A DNA stretch of 64,000 nucleotides from Diplolepis rosae. Taxonomy: Eukaryota > Arthropoda > Insecta > Hymenoptera > Diplolepididae. How positions within the stretch are numbered: the first letter of the stretch is position 1; each line of letters begins with the position of its first letter. Under the pieces are notes generated by a model. That model ran no database searches, was not told the DNA's origin, and saw nothing but the letters and a program-made list of their open reading frames with translations. A program made the position numbers and the translations under genes. The stretch spans positions 12,524,001 through 12,588,000 of the forward strand of contig JAPYXD010000680.1 in the NCBI GenBank assembly GCA_030998225.1, written 5' to 3'. Shown in pieces: positions 1-12,839 of the stretch.

Positions 1-764
1 ATACGTCATTCATCATAATTCAGTTTTTCGTCATCAAAATCGTGTAAAAATGTCCTCTCATTTTCAATTCACTGTTAAAAGCATTTAGATATCAATTAAC
101 TTCTTTCAGTTGTATGCACTCTTTTAGAAATTCAATTTTTTCGCTGGTTTCTTGTTTCACGAGTGACTAGTCTTTAGAAGCCTTTCTCTGAAAGGAGCAA
201 GGTATCCTTAATGACTATGACTGTGTTATTGTGTTTTTCTCATCCTTTAAATTCCTTGAAATCAGGACTAAAAAAACACAATGACTTTGCAAAAATTGTA
301 AAAACAGGTTTACATCAACAGGATAAGACATGGAAAAATTCTCTTCTGTAAAGAACAACCATCGCAAAATTTGTGCTCCTGTCGTAAAACTATTGTAAAT
401 TAAACTTTATTTAAGATTACATCACCAAGAGGTATCAATTTATAAGTGGATCTCTCATTATTCCCCTAATAGATTCACCTATAGAACTAGACAATTTAGG
501 ATTCAGAACCTATTAGATGCATCCGTTTTAGGTTGTATTTCTGATTCTATAATATTCCGGATCTATATTTAGCTGACTACACCATTTAATGAAACAATAG
601 CAGGAGGAACAGATCCTTTGTAGATTAAATACTCGAGAATGTAGATTACTCTCATCTGAAATAGACATAAGTAATAACCTTAAATTTAAGTCCTTGATAC
701 AATTTTCTCTTATACAGTTTTACACAGGAAACTTCAAATTTTCACGATTTACATCTTTTCAACA
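1..764. other. Unique-looking 3' flank of wdp
   Basis: No open frame or repeat was recognised. On the minus strand AAATAAAG near 403-410 (TTTATTT on the plus strand) is a plausible poly(A) signal for wdp. If it is used, the 3' UTR would be about 1 kb long and would include the foldback element at 765-1305. Confidence 0.3.
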
Positions 765-1305
765 ATCCCTAGTGGACCTGATTAAGTAGAGTCAGTGAAT
801 TCGCTGACCATTTACTAACCGTTTTCTGACCATTCACTGATTTCGTAATAATATGAAGAGGAGTATAAAAAATATTTAAATTGTTGCTATTATGATTCTG
901 CGGTACATCCTGAGTTTGAAGGTATCAAAGTTAATACAATAATTTCAATTTTTAGCGTTAAAAAGTAAAAAAAACATAATACTTGTCTCCGCCGTCAGGA
1001 TTGACTATTTGTTAAAGTGAGACGAAAGTAGTTGTGTCTCAACTAATGGTCAACTCTATCGGGGTAGACGTTCCGCAAATGGTGAACCACTGCACTGCCT
1101 TCAATGATACATATGTTTTTTTAGTTTTTCAACGCTAAAAAAAATTATTCTAGCAACTTCGATATCTTCAAACTCAAAATGTACCGCAGAATCATAATAG
1201 CAAAAATTTAAGTCATTTTTATGCTTCTATTTTTCATATTATTACGAGGTCAGCGAATGGTCAGCGAATGGTCAGCGAATTCACTCAACCAGGTCCTCTA
1301 GGGAT
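765..1305. mobile_element. Foldback element just downstream of wdp
   Basis: Two arms of about 200 bases (about 765-965 and 1110-1305) are inverted copies of each other. The outer ends match as ATCCCTAG-N-GGACCTG, and the inner arms share TATTATGATTCTGCGGTACAT. Below the right end GGTCAGCGAATG occurs three times as a direct repeat, with GACCATTCACTGA counterparts on the left. There is no open frame, so this is a non-autonomous foldback transposon, possibly inside the wdp 3' UTR. Confidence 0.7.
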
Positions 1306-1421
1306 GCTTTTCATTGCCTTTTTTTCAATCTATTTTGACACAGTCACTTTAGTAGATCACCTTATTCACTGGCGATCTGGGGAACTAAGTTCTTAATCTT
1401 TATCTTCTGATGATAATTTTT

Positions 1422-3632
1422 TTACGGTGTTTTGACTAGGTTTTCACCCATTTTCGTTCTTGTGATAAGAATTGGAGTTTTCGGAACACTGTCAGGATTA
1501 TCTTGGAGAATTATTTTTACTCTTTGAGCATCAGGACTAAGAGGGGGGCTACCAGAATCTATGGTTTTCATAGGGGTATTTGGAGGCGTCTTCATGCAAT
1601 TGGATATCGTGTGTAAGGGAGGAGTCCGGAACTTAGAGTCAGGGTTGATAAAAGGTTCCTGAATGGATTTTCCATTAGTTGAATTTTTCCCCACTTCTTC
1701 TTGAGCAATAGACTTTCTTGGAGGCTTGACAGGGTCTATAATTTCTGATATTGGTGATGGATCTGATGGGGTTGTTTTAGCTAATAGACTATCACCAGGA
1801 GAATTTCCATTTTGGTTTGACGGTTTTGGTTCCTTCGATTCTGATTGAACGGGAGCAGTACTCATCAGTGGAATACTTTCATAATTACCATTGGATATCT
1901 TCGGTTGAACTGAATTTCCACCATCAAGAAGAGATTTGCGCATATCCTTGAGTTCAGTTCCTCTCTCTGGATCATCCCGAACCCTTTTCTTCTTACAAAA
2001 GTCACCTTTATAAGCTGCGAAACCAACCAAAGCTACGAAAATTGCTAAGAGAACAATAAGAACCACCATGGAACCATTACCCATTTTAGTTTCTTGTGAT
2101 GATGAGACACTAGCTATTTCCTGTTCAGTCTCAACATTTCTCAACGTTGAATTTGCGTCTTTGTTGATATTTATTGCATCAAGATCTGGATTTTGAGGAA
2201 CCTTGTCATGTGGCAAGTTGGTAGGTAGCATTTCATCTGCTTCAGATTTCTTGACAGGAATAACAGGCAAGAATTCTTCCTTTACGATTTCTGATTCTGG
2301 TTTTTCTTCTGGGGTAGGAGTTGTTGATTTTTCTGAATTCCAGTTTCCAAACAAATTGTCAAATAAGCTCTCATGAACATCTGATGTTTTTTCAACTGAA
2401 TCGCTTCTTTCGAATACAGTTTCATTGTCTGTATCTTTAAAGTTTATAGGTGGAACTATGGTTCCTGAGCCTTCAAAATCATCATCGTCTCCAGAACCTT
2501 CAACTGGAATAACCAACTGGTCATTATTGACAGGCTTTTCAGTTTGAGCAACTGGGGGACTTTCGGTAGATGATTTGTCGTCGGTGTCAAAAAAGAGACC
2601 ATCATCTCCTTTCACTTTGCTTTTTTCTAAAGAAACTTCCACTGGGCTAACTGAAGTAGAGAATCCCTCTACATTCAATGTGTTTTGAGTGCTGACTTCT
2701 GGCACAGGTGTTTCAGGCGTCTCCGGTACTGATGTCTCAGGTGCAGATGTTTCAGCTTCAGATGATTCTGGAGTAGGTGTTTCAACTTCAGCTGATTCCG
2801 GAGCAAGTTTTTCAACTCCAGATGATTCTGGAGCAGGTGTTTCAACTTTGGATGTTTCTGGAGCTGGTGTTTCCTCCATCTCTGTCATACCATTTGATGT
2901 GTCTGCATCTTCCTCAAAGTCACCTTCTTCATCTTCAAATTGTTCCTCATCACCAGATCCTATCTCCCCTGAACCTTCAGAACTCTCAAGCATAGGCTGA
3001 TCCATCTGCATTTCCTCATCTTGTTCCTCGAAAATACAAATCAACTTCGTCGTTGGCTTCAGCAAAGACCAGCCCTTTACTCCAACTGGACCCGTGCAAA
3101 TGGCACTCTTTGGAATATTGACACCTCTTTCCAGCAGCTTGTCTCTTACTTTCAAGGTTGCACAATCACACTCCAGTGGATTTTCAGAAACATCAAGAGC
3201 TTTTAGATTTTTAAGATGAAGAACTGTATTAGCAATATGGCGGATGGAGTTTCCTCTCAAATTGAGGTACTGCAACTTTTTCAAGCCCTCGAAAGAATTG
3301 GAATACAGATTTTTGATGTGGTTTTGAGCTAGATTTAGAGAAAGAAGATGTGGTAAATGCAAAAAACTGCCACACTCGATTGTTGCCAATTCTCCTTTGG
3401 ATAAGTCAAGATGCCTTAAGCTGTTGAAATTTTGGAAGGTAGCTGAAGTTAGAACCCTCTCTTTCACAGAAGCCTTCAGGGTGTGGAGATCGTACGTGTC
3501 GATGTACCTGGCATCCTCCAGGTAGTGACAGCGAGCAATTATGCCATTTTCCAAAGTGCAAAGACCTTCCACTGGCCTCCAGAAGTCAAGGAGGAAAAGC
3601 AAGAAGAATCCAAAGAGATCGAATGACCGCAT
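1422..3632 (-). CDS. wdp: Windpipe-like LRR transmembrane proteoglycan
   Basis: Codes for 736 residues as a type I membrane protein. A signal peptide is visible at 1-23 (hydrophobic FGFFLLFLLDF). About four leucine-rich repeats cover 70-150, followed by a cysteine-rich LRR cap (C155, C157, C179, C199, after NPLECDC). The extracellular stalk at 203-515 is very acidic and has Ser-Gly sites in acidic context (219-228 and 379-390), typical of glycosaminoglycan attachment. It includes about five imperfect VETPAPESS-type repeats at 254-305. One transmembrane helix lies at 521-540, followed by KKKR and a roughly 190-residue tail rich in Ser/Pro. In Drosophila, Windpipe has this architecture and is a chondroitin-sulphate proteoglycan affecting JAK/STAT and Hedgehog signalling; that role is inferred here. 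The frame is open 13 codons further upstream, but those lie in the polypyrimidine tract of a splice acceptor (AG at 3650-3649), so the second ATG is chosen. The identity rests on architecture only. Confidence 0.72.
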   Translation of the reverse strand: MRSFDLFGFFLLFLLDFWRPVEGLCTLENGIIARCHYLEDARYIDTYDLHTLKASVKERVLTSATFQNFNSLRHLDLSKGELATIECGSFLHLPHLLSLNLAQNHIKNLYSNSFEGLKKLQYLNLRGNSIRHIANTVLHLKNLKALDVSENPLECDCATLKVRDKLLERGVNIPKSAICTGPVGVKGWSLLKPTTKLICIFEEQDEEMQMDQPMLESSEGSGEIGSGDEEQFEDEEGDFEEDADTSNGMTEMEETPAPETSKVETPAPESSGVEKLAPESAEVETPTPESSEAETSAPETSVPETPETPVPEVSTQNTLNVEGFSTSVSPVEVSLEKSKVKGDDGLFFDTDDKSSTESPPVAQTEKPVNNDQLVIPVEGSGDDDDFEGSGTIVPPINFKDTDNETVFERSDSVEKTSDVHESLFDNLFGNWNSEKSTTPTPEEKPESEIVKEEFLPVIPVKKSEADEMLPTNLPHDKVPQNPDLDAININKDANSTLRNVETEQEIASVSSSQETKMGNGSMVVLIVLLAIFVALVGFAAYKGDFCKKKRVRDDPERGTELKDMRKSLLDGGNSVQPKISNGNYESIPLMSTAPVQSESKEPKPSNQNGNSPGDSLLAKTTPSDPSPISEIIDPVKPPRKSIAQEEVGKNSTNGKSIQEPFINPDSKFRTPPLHTISNCMKTPPNTPMKTIDSGSPPLSPDAQRVKIILQDNPDSVPKTPILITRTKMGENLVKTP

Positions 3633-3650
3633 TTTTATTTTGATCTTTCT
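3633..3650 (-). other. Splice acceptor and short 5' UTR stretch of wdp
   Basis: On the minus strand a long T tract runs into TTTCATTTGCAG, with the AG at 3650-3649. It is followed by 16 bases and then the ATG of wdp. This is a standard animal 3' splice site. It places the coding sequence in one downstream exon with at least one non-coding exon at higher coordinates, and it excludes the upstream in-frame ATG from the mature message. Confidence 0.7.
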
Positions 3651-3652
3651 GC

Positions 3653-5700
3653 AAATGAAAAAAAAAAACAATTAGAGATGGCATTTAGAAATTGATGGTC
3701 TTAAAATTATATTTTATAAATTCATTAATCTCATTCGCTTTTCACTTTAAATTATAAACTCAATTTAATGTTTTGCATCTATAAATGAAGAGTCTTATCA
3801 GTCTCTTTGAAATTACAGAAATAAAAACGAGCACACAATAACAAAGGACTTAGTATTTTCTATTTGCATCATTTGTGCTAACGTCAATTATGAAAAAAGC
3901 TAGTTATAGAGGTTAATAGCATTCAGTGATTAAAGAAGATCATTCAGTGTGTCGAAATTATTTTACGTACGTTAATGATAATTATAGAGTTAGAATAGTC
4001 ACTAAATAAATGTTAGGTACGAGGTACACGTTTAAGCATTTGGATATATTTATCAAATTAAGAACGTCCCACTTCGCTTTATTGTGAATAACTGATAAGA
4101 AATCCTTATCACGACGATAACACTAGTGAAGCAAGAGTATATATGTTCACAAACAAATGAAAAATTAACACGACTAAAAATAAATTAACTTTTTCCAGAA
4201 ATTACGTTTTTATAAAAAAAACTCTTCTTTTGATATTTCAAAAATTTTAGAGGAAATATATTTACAGCAATTAAAATTTATGTTTGTTTATTTTTTATTG
4301 AAAAAATAAATTCTAAAGAATAGTTCACTTTAGATAAATCATCAAAGTCATTTGTTTACATACAGTTATACTCAAATACTCCGCTTGCGCCAAGAAATAT
4401 TTTTTGCTGTCGAATGTTTAGAGCAAACGATAGTCATCGCGATCAACTTTTAAAGATCCCGAAAGTGACTTTCGATCTTTGAACTTTGAACACTTTTTTT
4501 CAGCAATATGAAATAGTCAACTGGACTCAATCGCGATTCACAAACGTACTTTCAAGAAGCAGTCTCGCCCAGCATCAGCGTCTTCTTTTTCGATTCTATA
4601 CATAGAAAGCAACTTTCGGTATGCTATTTGCACTATTTTGCATACTGTTCACTAATGGCGGCAAAATCTGACGTCATGGACCATACGAATACCTTATCAT
4701 CAGATAAAATTCGCGTACTTATACTTAAAAAGATTAGCAACCATTGACAAAAGAAAGAGACTTAAAAAAGTAATTTCGCTTCGGAACAGATGCGAAAAAA
4801 TTGATTAAAGCTTGTTGAAATTATTTTCAAAATTCCACTTAATCCCACTTTATTATTTTATTGCATTTATCTTTTGTAAATATATCATTGTATCAGAGTT
4901 ATAATTTCTTTTCTTTTTCTTCAGAAAAGATATCCAGTTATGTAAATCCACCAGAAAATTTGTTGTATTCAATCGAATTTAATCGAAGATGAAGTATTTT
5001 TCGGAGTGTGAAAATTATAACACGAAGCGAAGGTTATCTTGTGTATAATGATTAACTGAAGTTTTAATTTCTGAATTAGCTTTTTAAATAAATTGATAGA
5101 GTGTTCGAACATAAATAAGCTATAAAATTCTCAGGAAAAAAACTCTGGAAGTGTCGTGATTTAAATCTCGTTTTTTAAGAAGCAGTTACTCTAAAAAAAT
5201 GTGTGAAAATTATAGACTCTTTTTTTTTTGTTATACATTTTAATCATCTAGTTTTCAATAGCTTTGGTATGTGTATGCATATATTTTTTTAAATAATGAA
5301 ATAATCAAAAGTGAGCATTAATTACCTCTATATTTAAAAAAAAATTTAATGCTGATTTTCTCATAATTATTTCTTGTAAAAAAAGTCTTTTGTCTTTTTT
5401 CGCTTTATGTTGAATGGAAATTATAATAATTTAAAATCTCGATGAAAATTATTATAATATTAACGACGGAAAATCATATAGAAAAGTGAAAATTCTTATT
5501 TGGATGTTTTAAAAAAATTGAAGTATAATTATCTTTAGTACATTTTTACAATTTAATATAAATAGTAGAGTAAAATTGAATTTTATTCTCACTTTTAACT
5601 TCATTTTGCAAATTTCAAGTTAGCCTACCATTGCTGCGAATGAAAAAACCATACGAAATGATAAATAAACGGGAGCAAAAGAACAGATCAATATATACTC
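3653..5700. other. Probable intron or 5' flank of wdp
   Basis: AT-rich DNA without an open frame. The part at about 4380-4720 has more GC and contains CG-bearing stretches such as TCATCGCGATC and CAATCGCGATTC. It could hold regulatory sites, but I see no firm motif. Confidence 0.3.
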
Positions 5701-5702
5701 AC

Positions 5703-5752
5703 GTTTCGTTTACTCAGATGTGGTTTCAGGAGAAATGCGGCTCCAACAGCAT
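5703..5752 (-). other. Candidate non-coding upstream exon of wdp
   Basis: Read on the minus strand, TTTACATGTTACAG (acceptor AG at 5754-5753) precedes a 50-base segment that ends in AAAC followed by GTGAGTATAT (donor GT at 5702-5701). Both sites fit animal splice consensus. The segment opens with an ATG that meets a stop after eight codons, so it would act as 5' UTR with a tiny upstream frame. The evidence is splice signals only. The exon may be spurious. Confidence 0.28.
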
Positions 5753-5759
5753 CTGTAAC

Positions 5760-8700
5760 ATGTAAATAAAAGTGCACATGTAAAATCGTATAAGGTTATA
5801 AAAGCGATTGGCAAATTAAATTATATGTGTATTTTTGAAGAAGCTAGAAGTACGAGTACACTGTAAAAATGTTATTAAAGATTTTTCCCAAATTTCCGAG
5901 AGATTTTCAGTTCCTTAGGAAATTTTATACGTACTTTGGGAATATTTCCTTTAAAAACGATAATTTTACATGAGTAATAAAAAAATTTCAAGTTACATTG
6001 GAAAATAAATTTGTCTACCCAAAATAAAGAATTTTACCTAAAAAAAATGGTTGACGTAATTCTAGTCAGTTTACACATTTTTATAATTTATCACTAACTC
6101 TCAAGTAAATTTTACGGTTTTGTAGCATTTTGAAGAAAAGAAATAGAGACATTTATTTTTAATAACATTTTATCACAATTAAAATAAAAAGTACACGTCC
6201 CTTAAAAACAATCTTCATCTTTCCGCAATCCACAAGAAATTTCATTTTACTTTTTTCATTCATTGCATGCTTTGGATAGAAAATAGAATTTTTAATTTTC
6301 AATTACATTCTTTAAAATTGAAACGAAAAATATACATATTACTAGAAATTGTATAAATGGAAATTGTGGACCTTTTTCAAGCAAACAATTTTAGATTTGG
6401 ACGTTATTTTCGCATCTCGCATAGTTTTACTAAAAATGGAATTTTAAATTTTCCATTATATTTTTTTAAATTAAATCAAAAAATGTGTAAATGAAAATGT
6501 TTACAACTGTTCCAAGTAAATAATTTTGCATCTTTTCAAGCCCTATCAGAAATCGATATTAAATTTTGTGATTTCACAAGTAATTTAAATAGAAATTAAT
6601 CACCTGAAAAAAATCTAGAAACCTCCTTCAACCTATTGTTCTATAGGACGCATAATTTTTATTTAATTTGTGAAAAATGACATTGAAAATAAAAAAGTCT
6701 ATTTTTCAGTCAAATTATGTAAAACGCAAAAAAATGATAAGAAAAATTTTTCACATGAAAAAAATGTACAAATATGATGCGCAAATTTTGTTTCATTCGT
6801 AAAAAGTACTATTCAAATTAAAAAATACCATTTTTTGAGAAAAATATACCAGATGCGAAATAATATTGAAAAAGGAAGTTATGCACCTAAACTGCTTTTA
6901 AAAATTTACTTTGAACAATTTTTCATTGAAAAAACAGTGTTCGTTTTAATCAAAGAACATCTTAAAGTCTAAAAAATTTTATTTTACAAAAAAAAGCAAT
7001 ATATGAAAACTATAACAAGCAAAATTGTAGTTCTTAAATCTATTTCTTACATTAATTTTCAATTTCCGGGATTAAGTGTATTAAATTTAAAAATATGTTA
7101 ACTATAATGATAATTATTTAAAGCAGATATTTCAAGTCCACAAAGTCGAAAAAACAAGTTTGGAAAAATCATAATTATTTTTATGTTTTCGAATTTGTTT
7201 AATTAAATTATGAAAATATGACGCATGGAAATTTTCTAATTTGCATTGCTAATCGGTGTATTATTTTACTAATAGATCCGATTTGGTTCAATCTATTGTC
7301 ACTCAAATACAACATTACGTAAACAAAATTTCATTCATAGATTGTAGGATTCAATAATTCGGTTAGAATAATATTTTTAAATTTTTATTATATAAGGTTA
7401 ACCCAGATTAACCGACAGGTACAAAAATACGTAAAAGAATTCTCAAGAATGCAAACGGAATACCGAAACTGTTAAAATGCCTTTCAACATTTTTGAAGAG
7501 GTTTTCTTATATCAGTCAAGAAGCTTTGAATCATAATAAACGAGTTTTATAATACTATTTCATAATATGATAATCATAAGTAGCATAAGAAATGTATCCT
7601 TTTAAATTCTTCTATCTTTTGTTCGATTAGTTTTTAGAATAATAATTCATTCACTGAAATGTTAAGAAGGGATGCAGACTAATTAAGTTGATTAATGTTA
7701 TTAAGATAAAATAACAAATTTAGAATGCAAAATTGATATATGTTATAATCTTACCCAATTTTTAAAATGTCACGTTTCATTATGAGTGAAAAAGATTTAA
7801 AAAAAATTATATTTGATTTCATTAAATTCGTGAGTAATTAAGTATACAAACAAGAAAATATAAAAGTGTATTAAAAACGCAATAATATGCTAAATCATCT
7901 AAAAGATTTTATAGTCGTCATTTATTTCTAGTATTATACACAGTTGTAAATAAATTTCTGTAGATAAAATTTATTAAAACATTAGGGTGTCTGATAAAAG
8001 TTTTTTATTTGTAAATAATAATGTAATAAATTTTCATTAGTGAAACAAATATTTAGCTACAATATTTAATTAGCTAATTCAAAGACAATTAAGCTTGGAC
8101 TATTTTTGAATAATTCAACATTTTATTTTCATTCAAACTGAAATTTTATGTTACGAAGTTAGTAAATTAGAAATAAAAATAATCATAAATTCCAATCCTT
8201 TTTTATATAATTTAAGATTGAAATCGTCTTAGTTTTAGTTCCTCAAATCATAATATTTATGAAATTTATTTATTTAATGCATAGATTGCCAAGTTTTTTT
8301 ACTTTAAATACTTTTTGTTTAAATTTTTAATCTTCCGAATCTAAACTTCAATTATTGTTTAATTCTTTATCCTTTTAGGAAATATTTTAATCTAAAAGAA
8401 CCAAAAGCTTCAAAATATTTAAAAATAGAACAAAAATTTATAAATTAAATTTTTGAAGAGTATTGTTAGATGATTCAAAACTTAAGAGTTTTAAAAATTA
8501 TTTTATTAAAATTTGAATAAAAAATCTCATCCTGAATTTTTAATATCCTAATCAATAACTTCTTCACTGCCGAAATTTTCCACAGATTTCTCAGGTTTCT
8601 CGAATCTCTTAATTGCCGAATGTCACATTCTTTCATTAATTTCTCAATTTATTACATAAAGCTTGGTAAATCAAAAAATTATTGCACTTTTAAATTTCCT

Positions 8701-10800
8701 TTCCGTAGTACACAAATAATTTCAATTAGCTACTTAAATTAAAATTTAATTATAGCGATAATATTTGATTTTAAAATTCACAAAACCTCATAGATTCAAT
8801 TTTACGTTTCGAAATATTTTTATCATCTAACTACCCAAATTTCACAATCCACAATTAATTTTATTCAGCATAATTTTAAAATTGTTAAAATCTTAACTTG
8901 AATTGTTATCTACCAAGTTTCCATCCTTTAAATCTTGTTAAAAAAATGCATAATACAGGAAAGGAAGAAGTGACAGTTACAAAACCACACAAAAGAATAA
9001 ATAAAAATAACGATAATAAATACAAAACGTGTTGAAATGTATTTCAAAATTTTCTCCTGGGCGTTTTAATGTCAGTCAAGATACTTTGAATCACAATAGA
9101 GGTTAATCAATCAAGTTTCATGATTCTATTCGATAATTTTATAATTCCATTTTTAACACGCATGATAAGTTTTCAGTAAAACAATTATGACGAATCCTTA
9201 TTAAAAAGACGAGCGAAACGGATGTAAAACGTTAAAAAGAGATATTTTATTCTCGAATTTCTCTTTCCTACAATAAAAACGGTAATGTACTGGAAGCGAG
9301 TTACGCATATAGAATTACAAAGAGATAGAATATTACTTTCTGGGCTTTGTAGACAAGTCAATCGAGTATCGAGACATATCCGTCGGAGCGGATTAGAGTA
9401 GTTACCACGCACGCCAAAAACGACGAAATGAGTGCAAACGAGCATGACGACTTTGATCAAAGGAGACTTTTTAGTGGTTCGAGGATAACGGTATCGTCAG
9501 CCTCTTGGTCCAGTTTATCACGTGTTTGACTCTTTTATGAAAGTACGTCTGATGTGATCAGCATCTCAATGTCACTATCGACCGGAAGTAGAAAGTGCTC
9601 CTTTCATCATTTCCGAAGAAATGAAAACGTTTCTTTGTTTCAGGTTCCATTTGAGATAGAAATGTATTTAAAAATGAATTTTAATTTAGAATTTAAATTA
9701 TTAGATACCAAAGTAGTTGATATTATTACAATTAGTCACGGAAATAATTTAAATTTAATACCGAGCTTGTCAGTTTACGTCATCCTTTTAATACCCAATT
9801 TAAATATCTGAGAAAATCCTATTGTTCTTTCTTTTTAATGGTGTATCGCTGAACTTCACTTCCGGGCCCAACACCTCAACTTCAAAGAAATTCAAATAAC
9901 TTTTTCTTTTTATATTCATGGTGACCAAAAAGTCGAGTCACGCCCGGTCAGTTGACTTTGAAGTAACCGAACAAACTGCATCCGCTTACGAAAAATACAA
10001 GGTTCATGTGAGGTCATAAACCCAAAAGTTCAGAAAAAAATCCCTTTAACAAATTGGTCGAAATTATTGAGGTACGGCTTTTGGAATCTACAAGAAAAAG
10101 ATCAGAAAAAGAAATGTACAAGACCGAAGAAAGAATAACGCGCAACCGTAAAAGTAAAAGAACGAAGAGGAACCAAAAAAGTCAATAAAAATTGAGTCGA
10201 ATACAAATAATTATTCGTGTAGGAAAAATAAATTGCAAAAATTACCATTTACTTGGAGTGGAAAAGCCGTTGATTTTTTTAAATTTATTAAGAAAAGAAA
10301 AAAAGGTAATAAATTAATGTTGGAAAAAAATGTGTTGCTAGTTGTTTCAATATATTCGCAAATCCTTGGATTTTTTCTCAAATTCTAGCTTTATAAAAAA
10401 TGCTTCCGCTAAAAACAATATACGATTAAATATTATTTATTGCAGTTATTTTTGAATATATTAACATATTTTATAAATGATAAATAATTGCTCTTTGTAT
10501 TTTGATCAGAAATTTGAAAAAAAGAAATTAAATTTTAATTAAGAAATCAATATGTCAGAAATGTGTAAAAATATATGTTCATCACGTATCTAAAAAAATA
10601 TTTGGAACGCGTGTCTTTTGAACGAAAAGTGCATAAATGCGTCTTTTTTTTTAATGAAAGATAAGAAAAATTTTAATCACTGCATACTTCTGATTAACTT
10701 CTAGGCCAAGTTGTTTATGTTTTGATTTAGTCTTTAATTAATTTTGAAGTGAAGAATTTCATTAAATAATAAAATTTCAACAAAATCCATGGAAAAAAAA
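5760..10800. other. AT-rich gene-free stretch
   Basis: No supported gene. About 6240-6990 is built from degraded copies of a dispersed module of roughly 180 bases (CGCATCTCGCATA..., AAACGAAAAATATACAT...), better preserved near 27.5, 41.4, 57.4 and 63.5 kb. About 9180-10160 is less AT-rich and seems non-repetitive. It contains a 91-codon minus-strand frame with a hydrophobic start (MIKVVMLVCTHFVVFGVRG), which I do not call a gene. Confidence 0.35.
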
Positions 10801-10807
10801 TTCCGTA

Positions 10808-11475
10808 GCGTAGATCTAGGGCCGGTGTAAGAAAATTTTGCACCCTCGACAGAATAAATATTTAAAATTTTTAAAAATTATGCGATTTCAATAAATTAGA
10901 AATCACTTTTTCAAGAAAAAGATTCCCTACAACTTAAACATTTCCAATTTTCGAAAATGAATAAATTATTATGAAATTCAGCAATTTGTTTATAAAAATT
11001 TCGTTTTGGAAAATGTTTTTTTAATGTTTTCAGCCTTTAAAGAATTTATTTTCAAAAATCAGAAACGGTCAAGTTGTGGGAAATCTTTTCTCTGAAAAAA
11101 TCATTCATGATTTATCAGAATCGCATAATTTTTTAAAATTTGGTAAGAAGCGATAAAAAAAGTTAGGGCAAAAATAAAATTTATTAAGAAAATTATTTTT
11201 CTTATTTTTTTCATGGAAATTAATCTTTTCTCTTCAAAAATAGCCCTTCAATAATAATATTGCTATTCTTGAAAGCAAAATTATATATTTTTGCCTGAGG
11301 TCTAATTTTCGTGGATGAAAACTACCTTAAAATAAGAGATGGATATTTTAAATTTTTTCATCGATTTCTCGTTATAAAAATGACAATTTTACCCCGACTC
11401 TGCTGGCCCCTAAATTTTGCTGCCCTAGGGGGCTGCCTATTTCGCCTATATGGTAGAGCCGGCCCTGTATGGACC
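10808..11475. mobile_element. Composite remnant: GGGCCGG-ended repeat containing a half foldback MITE
   Basis: The outer ends are AGGGCCGGTGTAA near 10819 and, inverted, TAGAGCCGGCCCTG near 11455, a terminal type common in hAT-like MITEs. Inside, 10838-11330 is one copy of the foldback family found intact at 47608-48155. It ends in ACTACCTTAA but lacks the matching left terminus. There is no coding sequence. Confidence 0.5.
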
Positions 11476-11619
11476 AAGATAAATTGTCCTTGCCTCGGTA
11501 TAAAAGGCCAACCCTGGGCCCAGATTGGCACTCGCATTATTGCAATGCCATATTTTGGGTTTTGAATCTATTCCACCTAGTTCACATCTAAACTAGCATT
11601 TCGTGCCAGGACAGGACCA

Positions 11620-11889
11620 CTCTCTAAATCTGAATCAGTCAAATTTTCACTGATTGAATCATTGATTTGACTTCTCACTGATTCATCAGTGAAAAGATAT
11701 TTTTCACTGTTAAATCAGTTAATTTTCACTGATTCATCAGTGAAAAAAATATTTTTCACTGTCAAATCAGTCAAAATCTACTGATTATCAGTGAAATTTG
11801 ACTGATTTACAGTAACCTCTTTTTAGCTATTTGAATCATTCAAATTTCACTGATAATCAGTAGATTTTGACTGATTCAAATTTAGAGAG
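11620..11889 (+). mobile_element. CTCTCTAAAT MITE, copy A
   Basis: It begins CTCTCTAAATCTGAATCAGT and ends in the inverted form ATTTAGAGAG. The interior is made of short palindromic CACTGATT/TCAGTG units around a core with CAGTAACCTCTTTTTAGCT. The flanks read CCA and CAG, so the usual TA duplication is not clear here. Confidence 0.85.
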
Positions 11890-12839
11890 CAGGTCAGAGA
11901 ATTTCTGCACAAGAACCTACAGTTATTTTTGAAGATGAAGATGTCTTTTTGGAAGTTGGTGGGAAAGTCGAAGAAAGAAAATGAAATTTGAGCTTCAGAT
12001 ATGAAGGTACTGGTCTAGCTGGATTAAGATCGATAACATTCATTCATGCGTAGAAATTATTAATCCGTATACAAAAATTAAACTCAAACGTATGACATAA
12101 GTGACCAGTCAACCTGAAATCATTCAATGATGACATAAATGTTTGAAATTGTTTGTAATTAAAAGTTCAAGGAACTCTACTTACACAAGAACATTTTAAT
12201 AAATGTAATCAATCATTAACCATATTAATGCATAATTAAACTTATTAACTGCATTCAATAATTTAAATTTCATTTGTTCATCTTTGATCATTTTATTTCA
12301 ATTTTAACTCTTTCAGACCCGAAGTATTTCTGGCTGCCATAAAAATTTTTGTTTACAGTTATGGACTTTTTATACTTTAAATATTATCTCTGAATTTTTT
12401 CAGAATTTTTAGACCCCTGTGTAAAAATATAGAGATATGTACATCACAATGTACATTGAGTGTTTGGTAGAAGGATTTTGTGAAAAAGTTGGAATTTCCA
12501 TTTATAGGATTTTTATGATTTACTATCACCTTATATAATAGAATAAGAATCCAATAAAATACGGCTAACTAATTTTTTTACACGATTATCAACTCTATCA
12601 AGTATATTTAATTTTCATATACATATATACATAAGTATAATGCACAACCTGAAAACTATTCACAGAGTGAGATCGAAAATCGGTATTGATTACAACTGGA
12701 ATTGGAGAAATTATTTGCCATGGAATTCAAAAATACAGTTTCTTTCTTTCACAAAACACAAGTTTAGGTTAGACTTTACACAGTAAACAAGCAAAAAAAA
12801 ATTTACCGAGTTATTTTGCACTAAAAACTCGGTGAGCTA

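Noticed and set aside
2689..3206. Plus-strand open frames opposite wdp
   Set aside because: They are antisense shadows of the repetitive acidic stalk, with biased composition and no independent signal.
3633..3671. Upstream in-frame ATG extending wdp by 13 residues
   Set aside because: These codons are the T-rich tract and AG of a splice acceptor (AG at 3650-3649); the protein starting MRSFDLF has a proper signal peptide.
9185..9460. 91-codon minus-strand frame with hydrophobic N-terminus and several Cys
   Set aside because: It looks a little like a secreted peptide, but no splice sites, family or conservation can be seen, and the tail is AT-driven.
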